15,667 nucleotides of DNA from Thermodesulfovibrionales bacterium. Its GTDB lineage: Bacteria; Nitrospirota; Thermodesulfovibrionia; Thermodesulfovibrionales; SM23-35. Below are positions 1 to 7,858 of the stretch, piece after piece. The DNA is taken from the NCBI GenBank assembly GCA_020053565.1, contig JAGVMY010000173.1:1-15667 (forward strand). The letters are read 5' to 3'. Below the pieces are notes generated by a model. The model made no database searches, had not been told where the DNA came from, and saw only the letters and a list, made by a program, of their open reading frames with translations. A program made the position numbers and the translations under genes. Position 1 is the stretch's first letter; each line of letters starts with the position of its first letter.

Positions 1-634
1 CCTGCCATTTATTGGTCACATGGATTAAATTCGTCAGAACAACCTCTTCAATACCGATAGCCTTTGCAATCGCCAACAGAATAGGGATCTCAAAAATATT
101 TTCCTTGAGCATAAGGTACACAACGTGTAATCTTGGTGTTTTAAGCTTCCTCGCTGCTTTAATTTCATTGAAGCTTAAAATAGAGTTAAGGAGCATTTTG
201 AGATCAGAGTTTACCCTTATTGAATTGTGGGTCCAATCTTTTGCACCTGCGAGAGAAAACCCGATAAAGTCAGTTCCTGCATTGATGAGTTCGGAGATAT
301 AATCCTCGTTCAACCCGTACCCACTTGTAACAAATCCAACTTGAGGTCCGCTTACTCCTCTCACTAAACGTATGACCTCGATAAGATTTTTATGGAGTAA
401 CGACTCTCCCCATCCTTCGAGAACTACTGTCTCTACATCTTTCAAATAAGGGATGAGAGTTTTGAAATCATCAATGCTCATATCGCTGCCGTGCCAGTCT
501 TTCGCCTTCTCCCTTATACACATTCTGCATCTGAGGGGGCATCGTGTCGTAAGCTCAATCTGCCATGCAGAAAATGGTTTTCGTTTTGGTTTTGGCCACG
601 AGAATCTAAGAAAATTGAGCCACTTCATATCCAT
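1..634 (-). CDS. Radical SAM enzyme, N-terminal part (runs off the window)
   Basis: Reading the minus strand gives 211 codons with no stop, cut by the window edge. The cluster-binding motif CPLRCRMC (Cx3Cx2C, about residues 33-40 from the ATG at 634) follows a typical first strand ending IELTTR. A glycine-rich strand with GWGES and LLHKNL corresponds to the GGE/GEPLLH segment of the family, and FSLAGA fits a later barrel strand. These features support a 4Fe-4S, S-adenosylmethionine-dependent radical enzyme of the MoaA/PqqE/AstB-like kind. Whether a C-terminal SPASM or other auxiliary-cluster domain exists cannot be seen. Two in-frame ATGs (634 and 628) are possible starts; neither has a strong ribosome binding site. 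Both lie inside the end of the TraB-like gene, which implies translational coupling. The substrate is unknown. Confidence 0.85.
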   Translation of the reverse strand, partial: MDMKWLNFLRFSWPKPKRKPFSAWQIELTTRCPLRCRMCIREKAKDWHGSDMSIDDFKTLIPYLKDVETVVLEGWGESLLHKNLIEVIRLVRGVSGPQVGFVTSGYGLNEDYISELINAGTDFIGFSLAGAKDWTHNSIRVNSDLKMLLNSILSFNEIKAARKLKTPRLHVVYLMLKENIFEIPILLAIAKAIGIEEVVLTNLIHVTNKWQ

Positions 635-1442
635 CTCTGAGAAGCATCTTTTTAATTTCTTTCACGTGTGGTGCCCCCACAAATGCTATTGCATTCCCCC
701 TTTCGAAGAATATCCGCATCCGCTCATATAAAATGGGGTCGCGCTTATCTATAACCGTGGTACAACGACTTGGAAATTCGCTCGGAATAGACATCAGGGC
801 ATTCAGGTCTCCCTTTAGATAACACTTTACATAGGCATTAGTATACTTGCCCCAGTCTTCTATTTTCTTAAGGAAATGTATGATTCTTTCAAACGGGATG
901 CTCGACAAAACCTTTATCTGTTCGTCGATTGTTTCGAGGAAATGGATATTCTTGCCCAATTCCTGGGCTACAGTGTATGCCTCTAAATCTACCGAGTACT
1001 TCCAGCCTCTTCCTTGTAGATAGTTCACCCAGACAGCAAAGAAAGCCATCCAGGGCTTTAGTCCGATTGTCAGGGAGTACAACAAATCATTTGATTGTGG
1101 TTTAAAAACATCCATAAAAGAGGCAAGGGAACTCTGATTGCTCAAAGGACTGGCGAGTTTTTTATTAATCTGAGCAATTGTTTTTTTATCTAATGCTCCA
1201 TACAAAGATGAACCATTTCCCTCTCCTAACCCGCAATCTAATACTCTGTTCATGTTTCTTTCATCAAGAGGGCCTTCTAATAAAACAGTATCCACAGAGC
1301 TTATATGCTTCACCAGCGATTTTTTAAAACTATAGGGAAAGAAATGAGCTGTACCTACTAAATATGACTTCCTCCCGTTTCTTCCGATTTTCCATATCAT
1401 CCTGAGGTCTTTTTCTTTTGAGATAATAGTACGCAGATTCAT
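606..1442 (-). CDS. TraB/GumN family protein (Tiki/PrgY-like putative metalloprotease)
   Basis: A 278-residue protein with the layout of the TraB/GumN/PrgY family. It has a first GxxH motif (GTAH, residues 30-33), a conserved acidic residue in LLEGP (E56), a central VDLEAY segment followed by FLETIDEQ (about 151-175), RDPILYERM (234-242) and a second GxxH motif (GAPH, 256-259) near the C terminus. In the family, the two GxxH motifs and the glutamate are proposed metal and active-site residues; PrgY handles a peptide pheromone and animal Tiki cleaves Wnt. No signal peptide is visible, so it is probably cytoplasmic or peripheral. A hydrophobic stretch lies around 121-141. The ATG shares ATGA with the stop of the preceding GNAT-like gene, and the radical SAM gene starts inside its 3' end. 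The family assignment is firm; protease activity is inferred. Confidence 0.82.
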   Translation of the reverse strand: MNLRTIISKEKDLRMIWKIGRNGRKSYLVGTAHFFPYSFKKSLVKHISSVDTVLLEGPLDERNMNRVLDCGLGEGNGSSLYGALDKKTIAQINKKLASPLSNQSSLASFMDVFKPQSNDLLYSLTIGLKPWMAFFAVWVNYLQGRGWKYSVDLEAYTVAQELGKNIHFLETIDEQIKVLSSIPFERIIHFLKKIEDWGKYTNAYVKCYLKGDLNALMSIPSEFPSRCTTVIDKRDPILYERMRIFFERGNAIAFVGAPHVKEIKKMLLRDGYEVAQFS

Positions 1443-2290
1443 ATTTTTGATCCGAGGGATTTAAGCAATTTTCGCATTGCGGGATATCCTCTGGTATACT
1501 CACAAAATTCGTATCTGAGAAAGGGAACACCACCCCATTTCTCCTTGAATTTCCTTATCCCTTCATTGACACCAAGCCCTAAATTAATATATTTTTTTTC
1601 GTATTCTCTCGCAAGATTTATCATCTCAAAAAATAAAAGGTCAGATGCATAGGGAACATAGTTTCTTTTAGAATGGCAACCAATCACATACGTTGCAAAT
1701 TTTTCTGCTGCGAGCTCAATGATATAAAATGCTGATAAATTCTCTTTTTTATCCCGGGCATTTAACACAACGGCGGTCTTTGAGTGAGTAATATATTGTG
1801 GCATACTCAGAAACAGTTCCCTGACTCGGGGGGTGAGTTTCTCTCTTTTCATGAATTCACCAATAAGTTCCTCGTGCTCTTTTAGTATATCCTTCCCTTT
1901 CTCAACAGTTAATTCACCAGATGCCTTCTCAACTGCACGCCTTAAATTTTTACTTATTTCTACTCTCTCTAAATCAACTCTATAGTACTGGTCACTCTCT
2001 CTTTCCCGGCAGGCTCGAGCAAATGAAGGAGATACTTCCGGTGCGATAAACCATGTGTACTCAGGTTTTAATTGTTGAATAACTTCGTTTAATTTTTTTT
2101 CGAAATTTTTTGTGACGAACTGCTGCTCTAATGGGTATCCAATGAAAATGAGCCAGTTATCTTTTTTGAAGTAGATATAATCTTCTATGAGAAATGGTTC
2201 TCCTTTTGATAGAAGAACCATTAAACTTACTATGTGTTCTGGCACATAGGCCTTATGGAATATATATCTTTCTTGTTCGGCCGATATCAT
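1439..2290 (-). CDS. GNAT-like / FemABX- or DUF2156-like transferase, copy B
   Basis: A 283-residue protein, clearly paralogous to the gene just upstream. Both share AYxPEH at residues 14-19 and FIGYPL at 49-54. Both end with an INLGLG segment, then an F-K-x-K-WGG element and PFLxYxFCxY (here about 235-265). The C-terminal strand plus WGG element resembles the acyl-CoA or aminoacyl-tRNA dependent GNAT folds of FemABX-like and LPG-synthase-C (DUF2156) proteins. The N-terminal half could be a second, degenerate GNAT domain. No membrane segments are seen. Its ATG overlaps the stop of copy A (ATGA), and its own TGA overlaps the TraB-like start, so the genes are tightly coupled. The acceptor and donor substrates are unknown; the fold assignment rests on motif resemblance only. 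Confidence 0.6.
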   Translation of the reverse strand: MISAEQERYIFHKAYVPEHIVSLMVLLSKGEPFLIEDYIYFKKDNWLIFIGYPLEQQFVTKNFEKKLNEVIQQLKPEYTWFIAPEVSPSFARACRERESDQYYRVDLERVEISKNLRRAVEKASGELTVEKGKDILKEHEELIGEFMKREKLTPRVRELFLSMPQYITHSKTAVVLNARDKKENLSAFYIIELAAEKFATYVIGCHSKRNYVPYASDLLFFEMINLAREYEKKYINLGLGVNEGIRKFKEKWGGVPFLRYEFCEYTRGYPAMRKLLKSLGSKI

Positions 2291-3129
2291 GAAAGTTTTT
2301 CAAACAGGTATTTCAGTTTTTTATTACGGTTACGCTGATAAAAGCAGAATGTATAGGGAAGAAAGGGTATTCCTCCCCATTTCTTCTTAAAAAAAGTGTT
2401 TCCTCTGTTAATTCCCAGACCAAGATTGATGGAAGACTTCCCCTGTTCTTGTGCAACCCTCACCACTTCGTGGAGAAGAAAATCAGATGTTCCTGGAACA
2501 TAATATTGATCCGACACAAAATTAAACATGTAAAAAGCACAGGTTTTCGCACCAAAGTCAGCAACATCAAAAGCAACCAGTCTTTTAGCTTTATTCCTTG
2601 CACTGAAGACATGCGCTGTTTCAACAGAAGAAACATAGTGCGGAATTCTCTCAAAGATGAAGCGTGTCGCATCGTCAACTTTATGAGAATTTAAAAAATC
2701 CAAAATTAATTGTGTATGTTCATCGTTCAGTTCTTGCTTTTTTTCAATATATAATTCTCTGGATGACCGTTTTATCATATTCCTCAACTTCTGATTGACA
2801 TTGAAATGAGAGAGGACCAGTTTGTAGTAGGAGTCATCATCACCTTTATCACAGCTGTCTCTCGGTAGTAACGCTACCGGTGTGATGAGTGACACATACT
2901 CAGGATCAAATTCTTTTATAGCAATACTGAGCGTCTCCCTTGTTACGCTCTCATCAAAAGGTTCCTTTAACGGATACCCAATAAAGATAATTGTTCCTTT
3001 TCCAAAATAATAGAGATAATCTCTGAACAGGAACGCCTCAGTCTGGGATATTGCACTTACATAGTCTGTAAGATGTTCAGGTATATAGGCATGCTGTGTA
3101 ATATAATCCCTTTCAGCAGGAGTTATCAT
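2287..3129 (-). CDS. GNAT-like / FemABX- or DUF2156-like transferase, copy A
   Basis: A 280-residue protein, first of a tandem pair. Residues 14-19 (AYIPEH) and 49-54 (FIGYPL) sit at exactly the same positions as in copy B. The C-terminal INLGLG, FFKKKWGG and PFLPYTFCFY segments (about 234-264) match copy B closely, while the middle (about 85-180) has diverged. It is probably an acetyl- or aminoacyl-transferase-like fold; function is not recognised. It begins 65 bases after the Mut7-C gene. The start ATG at 3129 has only a weak GGA immediately before it, so initiation may be poor or depend on the upstream spacer. The pair is most likely an old tandem duplication retained as two specialised or heteromeric subunits. 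Confidence 0.6.
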   Translation of the reverse strand: MITPAERDYITQHAYIPEHLTDYVSAISQTEAFLFRDYLYYFGKGTIIFIGYPLKEPFDESVTRETLSIAIKEFDPEYVSLITPVALLPRDSCDKGDDDSYYKLVLSHFNVNQKLRNMIKRSSRELYIEKKQELNDEHTQLILDFLNSHKVDDATRFIFERIPHYVSSVETAHVFSARNKAKRLVAFDVADFGAKTCAFYMFNFVSDQYYVPGTSDFLLHEVVRVAQEQGKSSINLGLGINRGNTFFKKKWGGIPFLPYTFCFYQRNRNKKLKYLFEKLS

Positions 3130-3151
3130 TCCATATGTTTCATGAACGGGT

Positions 3152-3175
3152 TATGAAAATCATTCTATGCCTGAT
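3152..3175 (-). promoter_or_regulatory. Spacer arm complementary to the Mut7-C start region
   Basis: This stretch lies about 20 bases after the stop codon of the Mut7-C gene. In the transcript, bases 3175-3159 read AUCAGGCAUAGAAUGAU and can pair with all 17 bases of the start-codon region at 3676-3660 (16 Watson-Crick pairs and one G-U). Five of the next seven bases also pair (to 3152 and 3683). Pairing is seen directly; any regulatory role is inferred. Confidence 0.45.
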
Positions 3176-3194
3176 AAAGCGAACTTGTATGTTT

Positions 3195-3668
3195 TCATTT
3201 TAAAACCTCGGAGAGCTTCTCTCTGAATTTTCTGGGGTGAGTCCCTTCCCAGTATACCTTACCACAGTCACTACATCTTAAAAAAAGATTGAAATGAAGA
3301 AAAACAAACTCAGGAACAGAGTCCTTTATCTCATTCTTATCTAAAATCCGTGTGAGCATGCCGTTACATTTTACGCATCTGCTCAGAAGATTAAAACGTG
3401 TGAGTTTGAGTGTATCAATTACTTCAAGGAGTTGTGAAAAGGAATCATTTGCTTTTATCAGGAGATAATCCTTAATCCCTTTTATCTTGACAAGGCGTGT
3501 GTCTCTCGTTAAGATAAACCTCCCCTGTTCCTTTGCAATCCTGAGAAGTCTGTTGTCGCTTATGTCATTATAATATAATGTGTCAAATCCTAAAAGCCTT
3601 AACCATCTCGCAAGCCGACCAAGCATAACATCTGCAAGGAAAAGTACTTCATGTGAGGCATCAGACAT
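3195..3668 (-). CDS. Mut7-C type RNase domain protein with zinc ribbon
   Basis: A 157-residue protein matching the Mut7-C (DUF82) family, a PIN-like RNase fold joined to a zinc ribbon. Visible landmarks are LADVMLGRLARWLRLLGFD (residues 11-29, with conserved D13 and D29), the ILTRD motif (52-56), and CVKC (98-101) with CSDC (132-135) as a four-cysteine zinc site. Length is usual for the stand-alone bacterial family. The likely role is metal-dependent RNA cleavage; the biological target is not known. It starts 12 bases after the rpoC stop and has no recognisable Shine-Dalgarno sequence, so it may depend on ribosomes finishing rpoC. Its start codon lies in one arm of a long complementarity with the spacer after the gene. 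Confidence 0.85.
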   Translation of the reverse strand: MSDASHEVLFLADVMLGRLARWLRLLGFDTLYYNDISDNRLLRIAKEQGRFILTRDTRLVKIKGIKDYLLIKANDSFSQLLEVIDTLKLTRFNLLSRCVKCNGMLTRILDKNEIKDSVPEFVFLHFNLFLRCSDCGKVYWEGTHPRKFREKLSEVLK

Positions 3669-3683
3669 AGAATGATATTCTTA
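3660..3683 (-). promoter_or_regulatory. Mut7-C start-codon arm of a long-range RNA pairing
   Basis: In the transcript this segment runs from the rpoC UAA stop (3683-3681) through the Mut7-C AUG (3668-3666) to base 3660. The inner 17 bases (AUCAUUCUAUGUCUGAU) are fully complementary, counting one G-U pair, to 3175-3159 beyond the gene. Pairing would bury the start codon, and there is no Shine-Dalgarno element to compete. Confidence 0.45.
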
Positions 3684-6600
3684 TTTTTCAAGAGCAGTTT
3701 CAGGAGGGAGAAATTGTAATGGGAGTTCTGTCTTCACATAGGTGTCTCTATATTTCGCCATGCCTGTACCAGCAGGTATTACCCTTCCCATAATCACATT
3801 CTCTTTAAGCCCTCTGAGTTCATCCACAGCTCCGTTAAGAGCAGCCTCTGTGAGAACCCTTGTGGTCTCCTGAAACGAGGCTGAGGAGACGAAACTGTCT
3901 GTTGTCAGGGATGCTTTTGTAATACCAAGAAGGAGCGGCTTCCCCTGCGCAGGCTTGCCACCCTGTGCCTTTACTTTCAGATTCTCCTCCTGGAACAGTA
4001 ACCTGTCGACCTGTTCACCTACAAGGAATGTTGTATCTCCGGGGTCTTCAATCCTCACTTTTTTCATCATCTGCCTGACAATCACCTCAATATGTTTATC
4101 ATTAATCGAGACGCCCTGAAGCCTGTATACCTTCTGGACTTCATCAACAAGATATCTCTGAAGTTCCCGTGGTCCAAGAATATCAAGTATATTATGAGGG
4201 TTTACTGCTCCGTCCATAAGTGGCTCGCCAGCCCTTACCCAATCGCCTTCGTGAACACTCACATGTTTACCTTTTGGTACGAGGTACTCTCTCGCGTCAT
4301 CGCCGCCCTTCACCACCACGACCCGCATTCCCTTATGTGCACCTCTAAATTCAACCATGCCATCTATCTCTGTGACTAACGCTTGTTCCTTTGGCTTTCT
4401 TGCTTCGAAAAGCTCAGCAACCCTTGGAAGACCTCCGGTGATATCCTTTGTCTTCGTCGTCTCTCTCGGTATCTTTGCGAGTATATCGCCTGGAAAAACC
4501 GTATTGTTCTTCTCAACAAGTATGTGTGCCCCTGAGGGAAGGAGATAACTCGCAAGGGTGTTTGTTCCCGGAATCTTAAGAGTTACCCTCCCATGTTCAT
4601 CTTTGATCGATATCCTTGGTCTCATATTTACAGGATAGTCTATTATTACTTTATGTGAAAGACCTGTTGTCTCATCAACCTCTTCCTTTACAGTAGCTCC
4701 TTCAACAATATCGCCAAGTGCTACTTTCCCGCCAAGCTCTGTGAGTATCGGCGTGGAATACGGATCCCATTCAACAAGTCTCTGTCCTACCTCAATCTTT
4801 TGTCCGTCTTTAAGCAAAAGTTTCGCGCCATAGACAACAGAATATTTCTCCCTTTCCCTGCCCTTTGAATCCACCACCGCAATACTCCCATTCCTGTTCA
4901 TCACAACAAGGAGACCCTCTCTGTTCCTTACTGTACCTATGTTAATAAACTTCATCGTGCCGGGATTTTTTGCCTCAAGGACTGTCCTCTCTACTATCTT
5001 CGACGCTGTACCGCCGATGTGAAAAGTCCTCATGGTAAGCTGTGTACCGGGCTCACCGATAGACTGTGCTGCAATAATTCCTACTGCTTCACCTGTTTCA
5101 ACAGGTTCACCTCTTGCGAGATCTCTGCCATAACACTTTTTACATACACCAAACTTCGATTGGCATGTGAGCACTGACCTTATCTTCACCCTATCAATAC
5201 CTGCGTCAATAATCTTTTGTGTGAGCTCCTCATCTATTTCCTGATTTCTCTTCACGATTACTTCTTTTGTGATAGGGTCCTTTATATCCTCGGCAACGAT
5301 TCTTCCAAGAATTCTTTCTTCAAGGGGTTGTATTATCTCACCACCTTCTACGAGAGATACCACTGTAATACCATCTGCTGTCCCACAATCATTGTCTATG
5401 ATAATTACATCCTGTGCAACGTCAACAAGCCTTCTTGTAAGATATCCTGAGTTGGCAGTTTTCAAGGCTGTATCGGCAAGACCCTTTCTTGCTCCGTGTG
5501 TAGAGATAAAGTATTGCAGAGGAGACAATCCTTCCCTGAAATTTGCGGTGATCGGTGTTTCTATAATCTCTCCTGAAGGTTTTGCCATTAATCCCCTCAT
5601 ACCTGCAAGCTGTCTCATCTGGGCAGTGCTTCCCCTTGCACCTGAATCAGCCATCATAAAGATACTATTGAATGACCTTCTTTCCTTAAGTTCTTCTTCT
5701 GAAAAAGTTTTACCTGCTTCAGTCCCGAGTTCTTTCATCATCTCATCAGCAATCTTCTCTGTAACATTTGCCCATATATCAATAACCTTGTTATATCGTT
5801 CACCATGTGTGATCAGGCCATCTGCATATTGCTTTTGAACCTCAATAACGTCCTGTTCTGCATTATGTATGAGTTCAGCCTTTTTAGACGGAATATGCAT
5901 ATCATCCATGCATATCGAAACACCTGATTGTGTCGCATACTGAAACCCAAGTTTCTCGAGATTGTCAAGGAAGACAACGGTATCACGTTTGCCTGCTTTT
6001 TTGTATGAGTACTCTATGAGCTTCCCGATTTCCTTCTTTGTCATATCCTTATTTATCATCGAAAATGGGATTTGCCTGGGCAGTATTTCACTGAATATAA
6101 TCCTGCCTGTTGTTGTCTCAACAAAATCTCCATCAATTTTTACTTCTATTCTTGCATGCTCGCTTAACTGGTCAGAATCATAGGCAATCCTTACATCCTC
6201 AGGGCTTGTATATTTCCCTTGCAACTTTGCTTTGAATCTCTCAGCAGGATCTTTAATTTTGTCAATTTCTTGGTCAGTTACTTTTTCACCAAGTGCTCCC
6301 TTTTTTTCCTTCATAAGATAATAAATTCCAAGGACCATGTCTTGAGTTGGAACCACTATTGGTTTTCCATTTGCTGGTGACAGAATATTATTGACAGACA
6401 TCATAAGGACCCTTGCTTCTATCTGAGCTTCTATCGAAAGGGGGACATGAACAGCCATCTGGTCTCCGTCAAAATCCGCATTAAAGGCAGTACATACCAG
6501 GGGATGTAATTTTATTGCCTTGCCTTCGACAAGAACAGGATCAAATGCCTGGATACCAAGCCTGTGGAGTGTTGGTGCACGGTTGAGAAGCACCGGGTGT

Positions 6601-7856
6601 TCGCTGATCACCTCTTCTAAGGCGTCCCATATCTCAGGCATCTCTTTCTCTACAAGCTTTTTCGCTGCCTTAATAGTGGTTGCAAATCCCTTTGCCTCAA
6701 GTTTGTTGAATACAAATGGTTTAAAGAGCTCCAATGCCATCCTTTTGGGAAGACCACATTGATGAAGTTTGAGATCAGGACCTACAACAATAACAGACCT
6801 CCCTGAATAATCAACGCGTTTCCCTAAAAGATTCTGCCTGAATCGTCCTTGTTTCCCCTTTATCATATCGCTCAGAGATTTAAGGGGTCTTTTTGTCGTA
6901 GTCTTCATAACCTTGCTCCTTCTGCCGTTATCAAAAAGTGCATCAACAGCCTCCTGGAGCATCCTTTTCTCATTTTTGATGATGATACTTGGTGCCTTTA
7001 GTTCCAACAGCCTCTTAAGCCTGTTATTTCTATTTATCACTCTTCTATAAAGGTCATTGAGATCAGAAGTAGCAAATCGACCTCCTTCTAACGGGACAAG
7101 TGGTCTGAGGTCCGGAGGTAAAACCGGAATCACATCCATAATCATCCACTCTGGTTTATTTCCGGACTTTCTGAATGCCTCCACAACCCTCAACCTCTTT
7201 GTAAACTTCTTTTTCACGCCAATGGATGATGCTTCTTTTATCTTTATCTTCAGCTCTATAGTGAGGGCTTCAATGTCAATCTTTCTGAGTAATTCTCTAA
7301 TTGCCTCTGCTCCCATCCCTGCTTTAAACCTCGAACCATACTCCGAAGTTTTCTTCTTATATTCTTCCTCACCGAGTAATTCTTTTTCCTTGAGTGGTGT
7401 GTCGCCAGGATCTATTACCACATAACTTTCAAAATAGAGCACTTTCTCCAGTTGTCGCATTGTCATATCAAGTAATGTCCCTATCCTGCTCGGCACTCCT
7501 TTGAGAAACCATATATGTGCAACAGGGCTTGCAAGCTCAATATGTCCTAATCTCTCACGCCTTACCCTGGATTGCACAACTTCCACACCACATTTATCAC
7601 ATACTATCCCTTTATGCTTCATCCTCTTGTACTTGCCACATATACATTCCCAGTCCTTTACCGGTCCAAAAATCTTTGCGCAGAAAAGACCATCTCTCTC
7701 CGGCTTGAAGGTGCGATAATTTATCGTCTCTGGTTTTTTCACCTCACCGTAAGACCATTCTCTTATCTTTTCTGGTGAAGCAAGTTTAATCCTTATTGCC
7801 TCGAAATCCGTTGGATTCTTTGGCCTCTGAAAAATTGTATATATCTCTTCTGCCAA
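3681..7856 (-). CDS. rpoC: DNA-directed RNA polymerase subunit beta' (RpoC)
   Basis: A 1391-residue catalytic subunit of RNA polymerase. The N-terminal zinc ribbon has C71, C73, C86 and C89. KPETINYRTFKPERDGLFC (about 41-59) is the usual N-terminal signature. NADFDGD (459-465) carries the three aspartates that bind the catalytic magnesium. A second zinc site has one cysteine in DNDCGT (about 822) and three in the CQSKFGVCKKC segment (about 895-905). The trigger loop (TMRTFHIGGTA, about 944) is followed by an insertion of about 190 residues before DITGGLPRVAELFEARKPK (about 1139), as in the SI3 insertion of Gram-negative polymerases. The start is TTG, two bases after the rpoB stop, with a strong GGGGG ribosome site 7 bases upstream. 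The N-terminal sequence lines up with other RpoC proteins, so this start is trusted. Confidence 0.98.
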   Translation of the reverse strand: MAEEIYTIFQRPKNPTDFEAIRIKLASPEKIREWSYGEVKKPETINYRTFKPERDGLFCAKIFGPVKDWECICGKYKRMKHKGIVCDKCGVEVVQSRVRRERLGHIELASPVAHIWFLKGVPSRIGTLLDMTMRQLEKVLYFESYVVIDPGDTPLKEKELLGEEEYKKKTSEYGSRFKAGMGAEAIRELLRKIDIEALTIELKIKIKEASSIGVKKKFTKRLRVVEAFRKSGNKPEWMIMDVIPVLPPDLRPLVPLEGGRFATSDLNDLYRRVINRNNRLKRLLELKAPSIIIKNEKRMLQEAVDALFDNGRRSKVMKTTTKRPLKSLSDMIKGKQGRFRQNLLGKRVDYSGRSVIVVGPDLKLHQCGLPKRMALELFKPFVFNKLEAKGFATTIKAAKKLVEKEMPEIWDALEEVISEHPVLLNRAPTLHRLGIQAFDPVLVEGKAIKLHPLVCTAFNADFDGDQMAVHVPLSIEAQIEARVLMMSVNNILSPANGKPIVVPTQDMVLGIYYLMKEKKGALGEKVTDQEIDKIKDPAERFKAKLQGKYTSPEDVRIAYDSDQLSEHARIEVKIDGDFVETTTGRIIFSEILPRQIPFSMINKDMTKKEIGKLIEYSYKKAGKRDTVVFLDNLEKLGFQYATQSGVSICMDDMHIPSKKAELIHNAEQDVIEVQKQYADGLITHGERYNKVIDIWANVTEKIADEMMKELGTEAGKTFSEEELKERRSFNSIFMMADSGARGSTAQMRQLAGMRGLMAKPSGEIIETPITANFREGLSPLQYFISTHGARKGLADTALKTANSGYLTRRLVDVAQDVIIIDNDCGTADGITVVSLVEGGEIIQPLEERILGRIVAEDIKDPITKEVIVKRNQEIDEELTQKIIDAGIDRVKIRSVLTCQSKFGVCKKCYGRDLARGEPVETGEAVGIIAAQSIGEPGTQLTMRTFHIGGTASKIVERTVLEAKNPGTMKFINIGTVRNREGLLVVMNRNGSIAVVDSKGREREKYSVVYGAKLLLKDGQKIEVGQRLVEWDPYSTPILTELGGKVALGDIVEGATVKEEVDETTGLSHKVIIDYPVNMRPRISIKDEHGRVTLKIPGTNTLASYLLPSGAHILVEKNNTVFPGDILAKIPRETTKTKDITGGLPRVAELFEARKPKEQALVTEIDGMVEFRGAHKGMRVVVVKGGDDAREYLVPKGKHVSVHEGDWVRAGEPLMDGAVNPHNILDILGPRELQRYLVDEVQKVYRLQGVSINDKHIEVIVRQMMKKVRIEDPGDTTFLVGEQVDRLLFQEENLKVKAQGGKPAQGKPLLLGITKASLTTDSFVSSASFQETTRVLTEAALNGAVDELRGLKENVIMGRVIPAGTGMAKYRDTYVKTELPLQFLPPETALEK

Positions 7857-7858
7857 AC

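Noticed and set aside
3126..3143. Five-codon minus-strand mini-ORF (MKHME) whose TGA overlaps the ATG of GNAT-like copy A
   Set aside because: Such short frames are expected by chance and it has no ribosome site; a leader peptide role cannot be supported.
5269..5838. Long plus-strand open frame (189 codons) inside rpoC, and similar ones at 9507-10016, 9114-9503 and 12867-13328
   Set aside because: They are antisense to strongly conserved genes, resemble no family I know, and are explained by codon use of the true frame.
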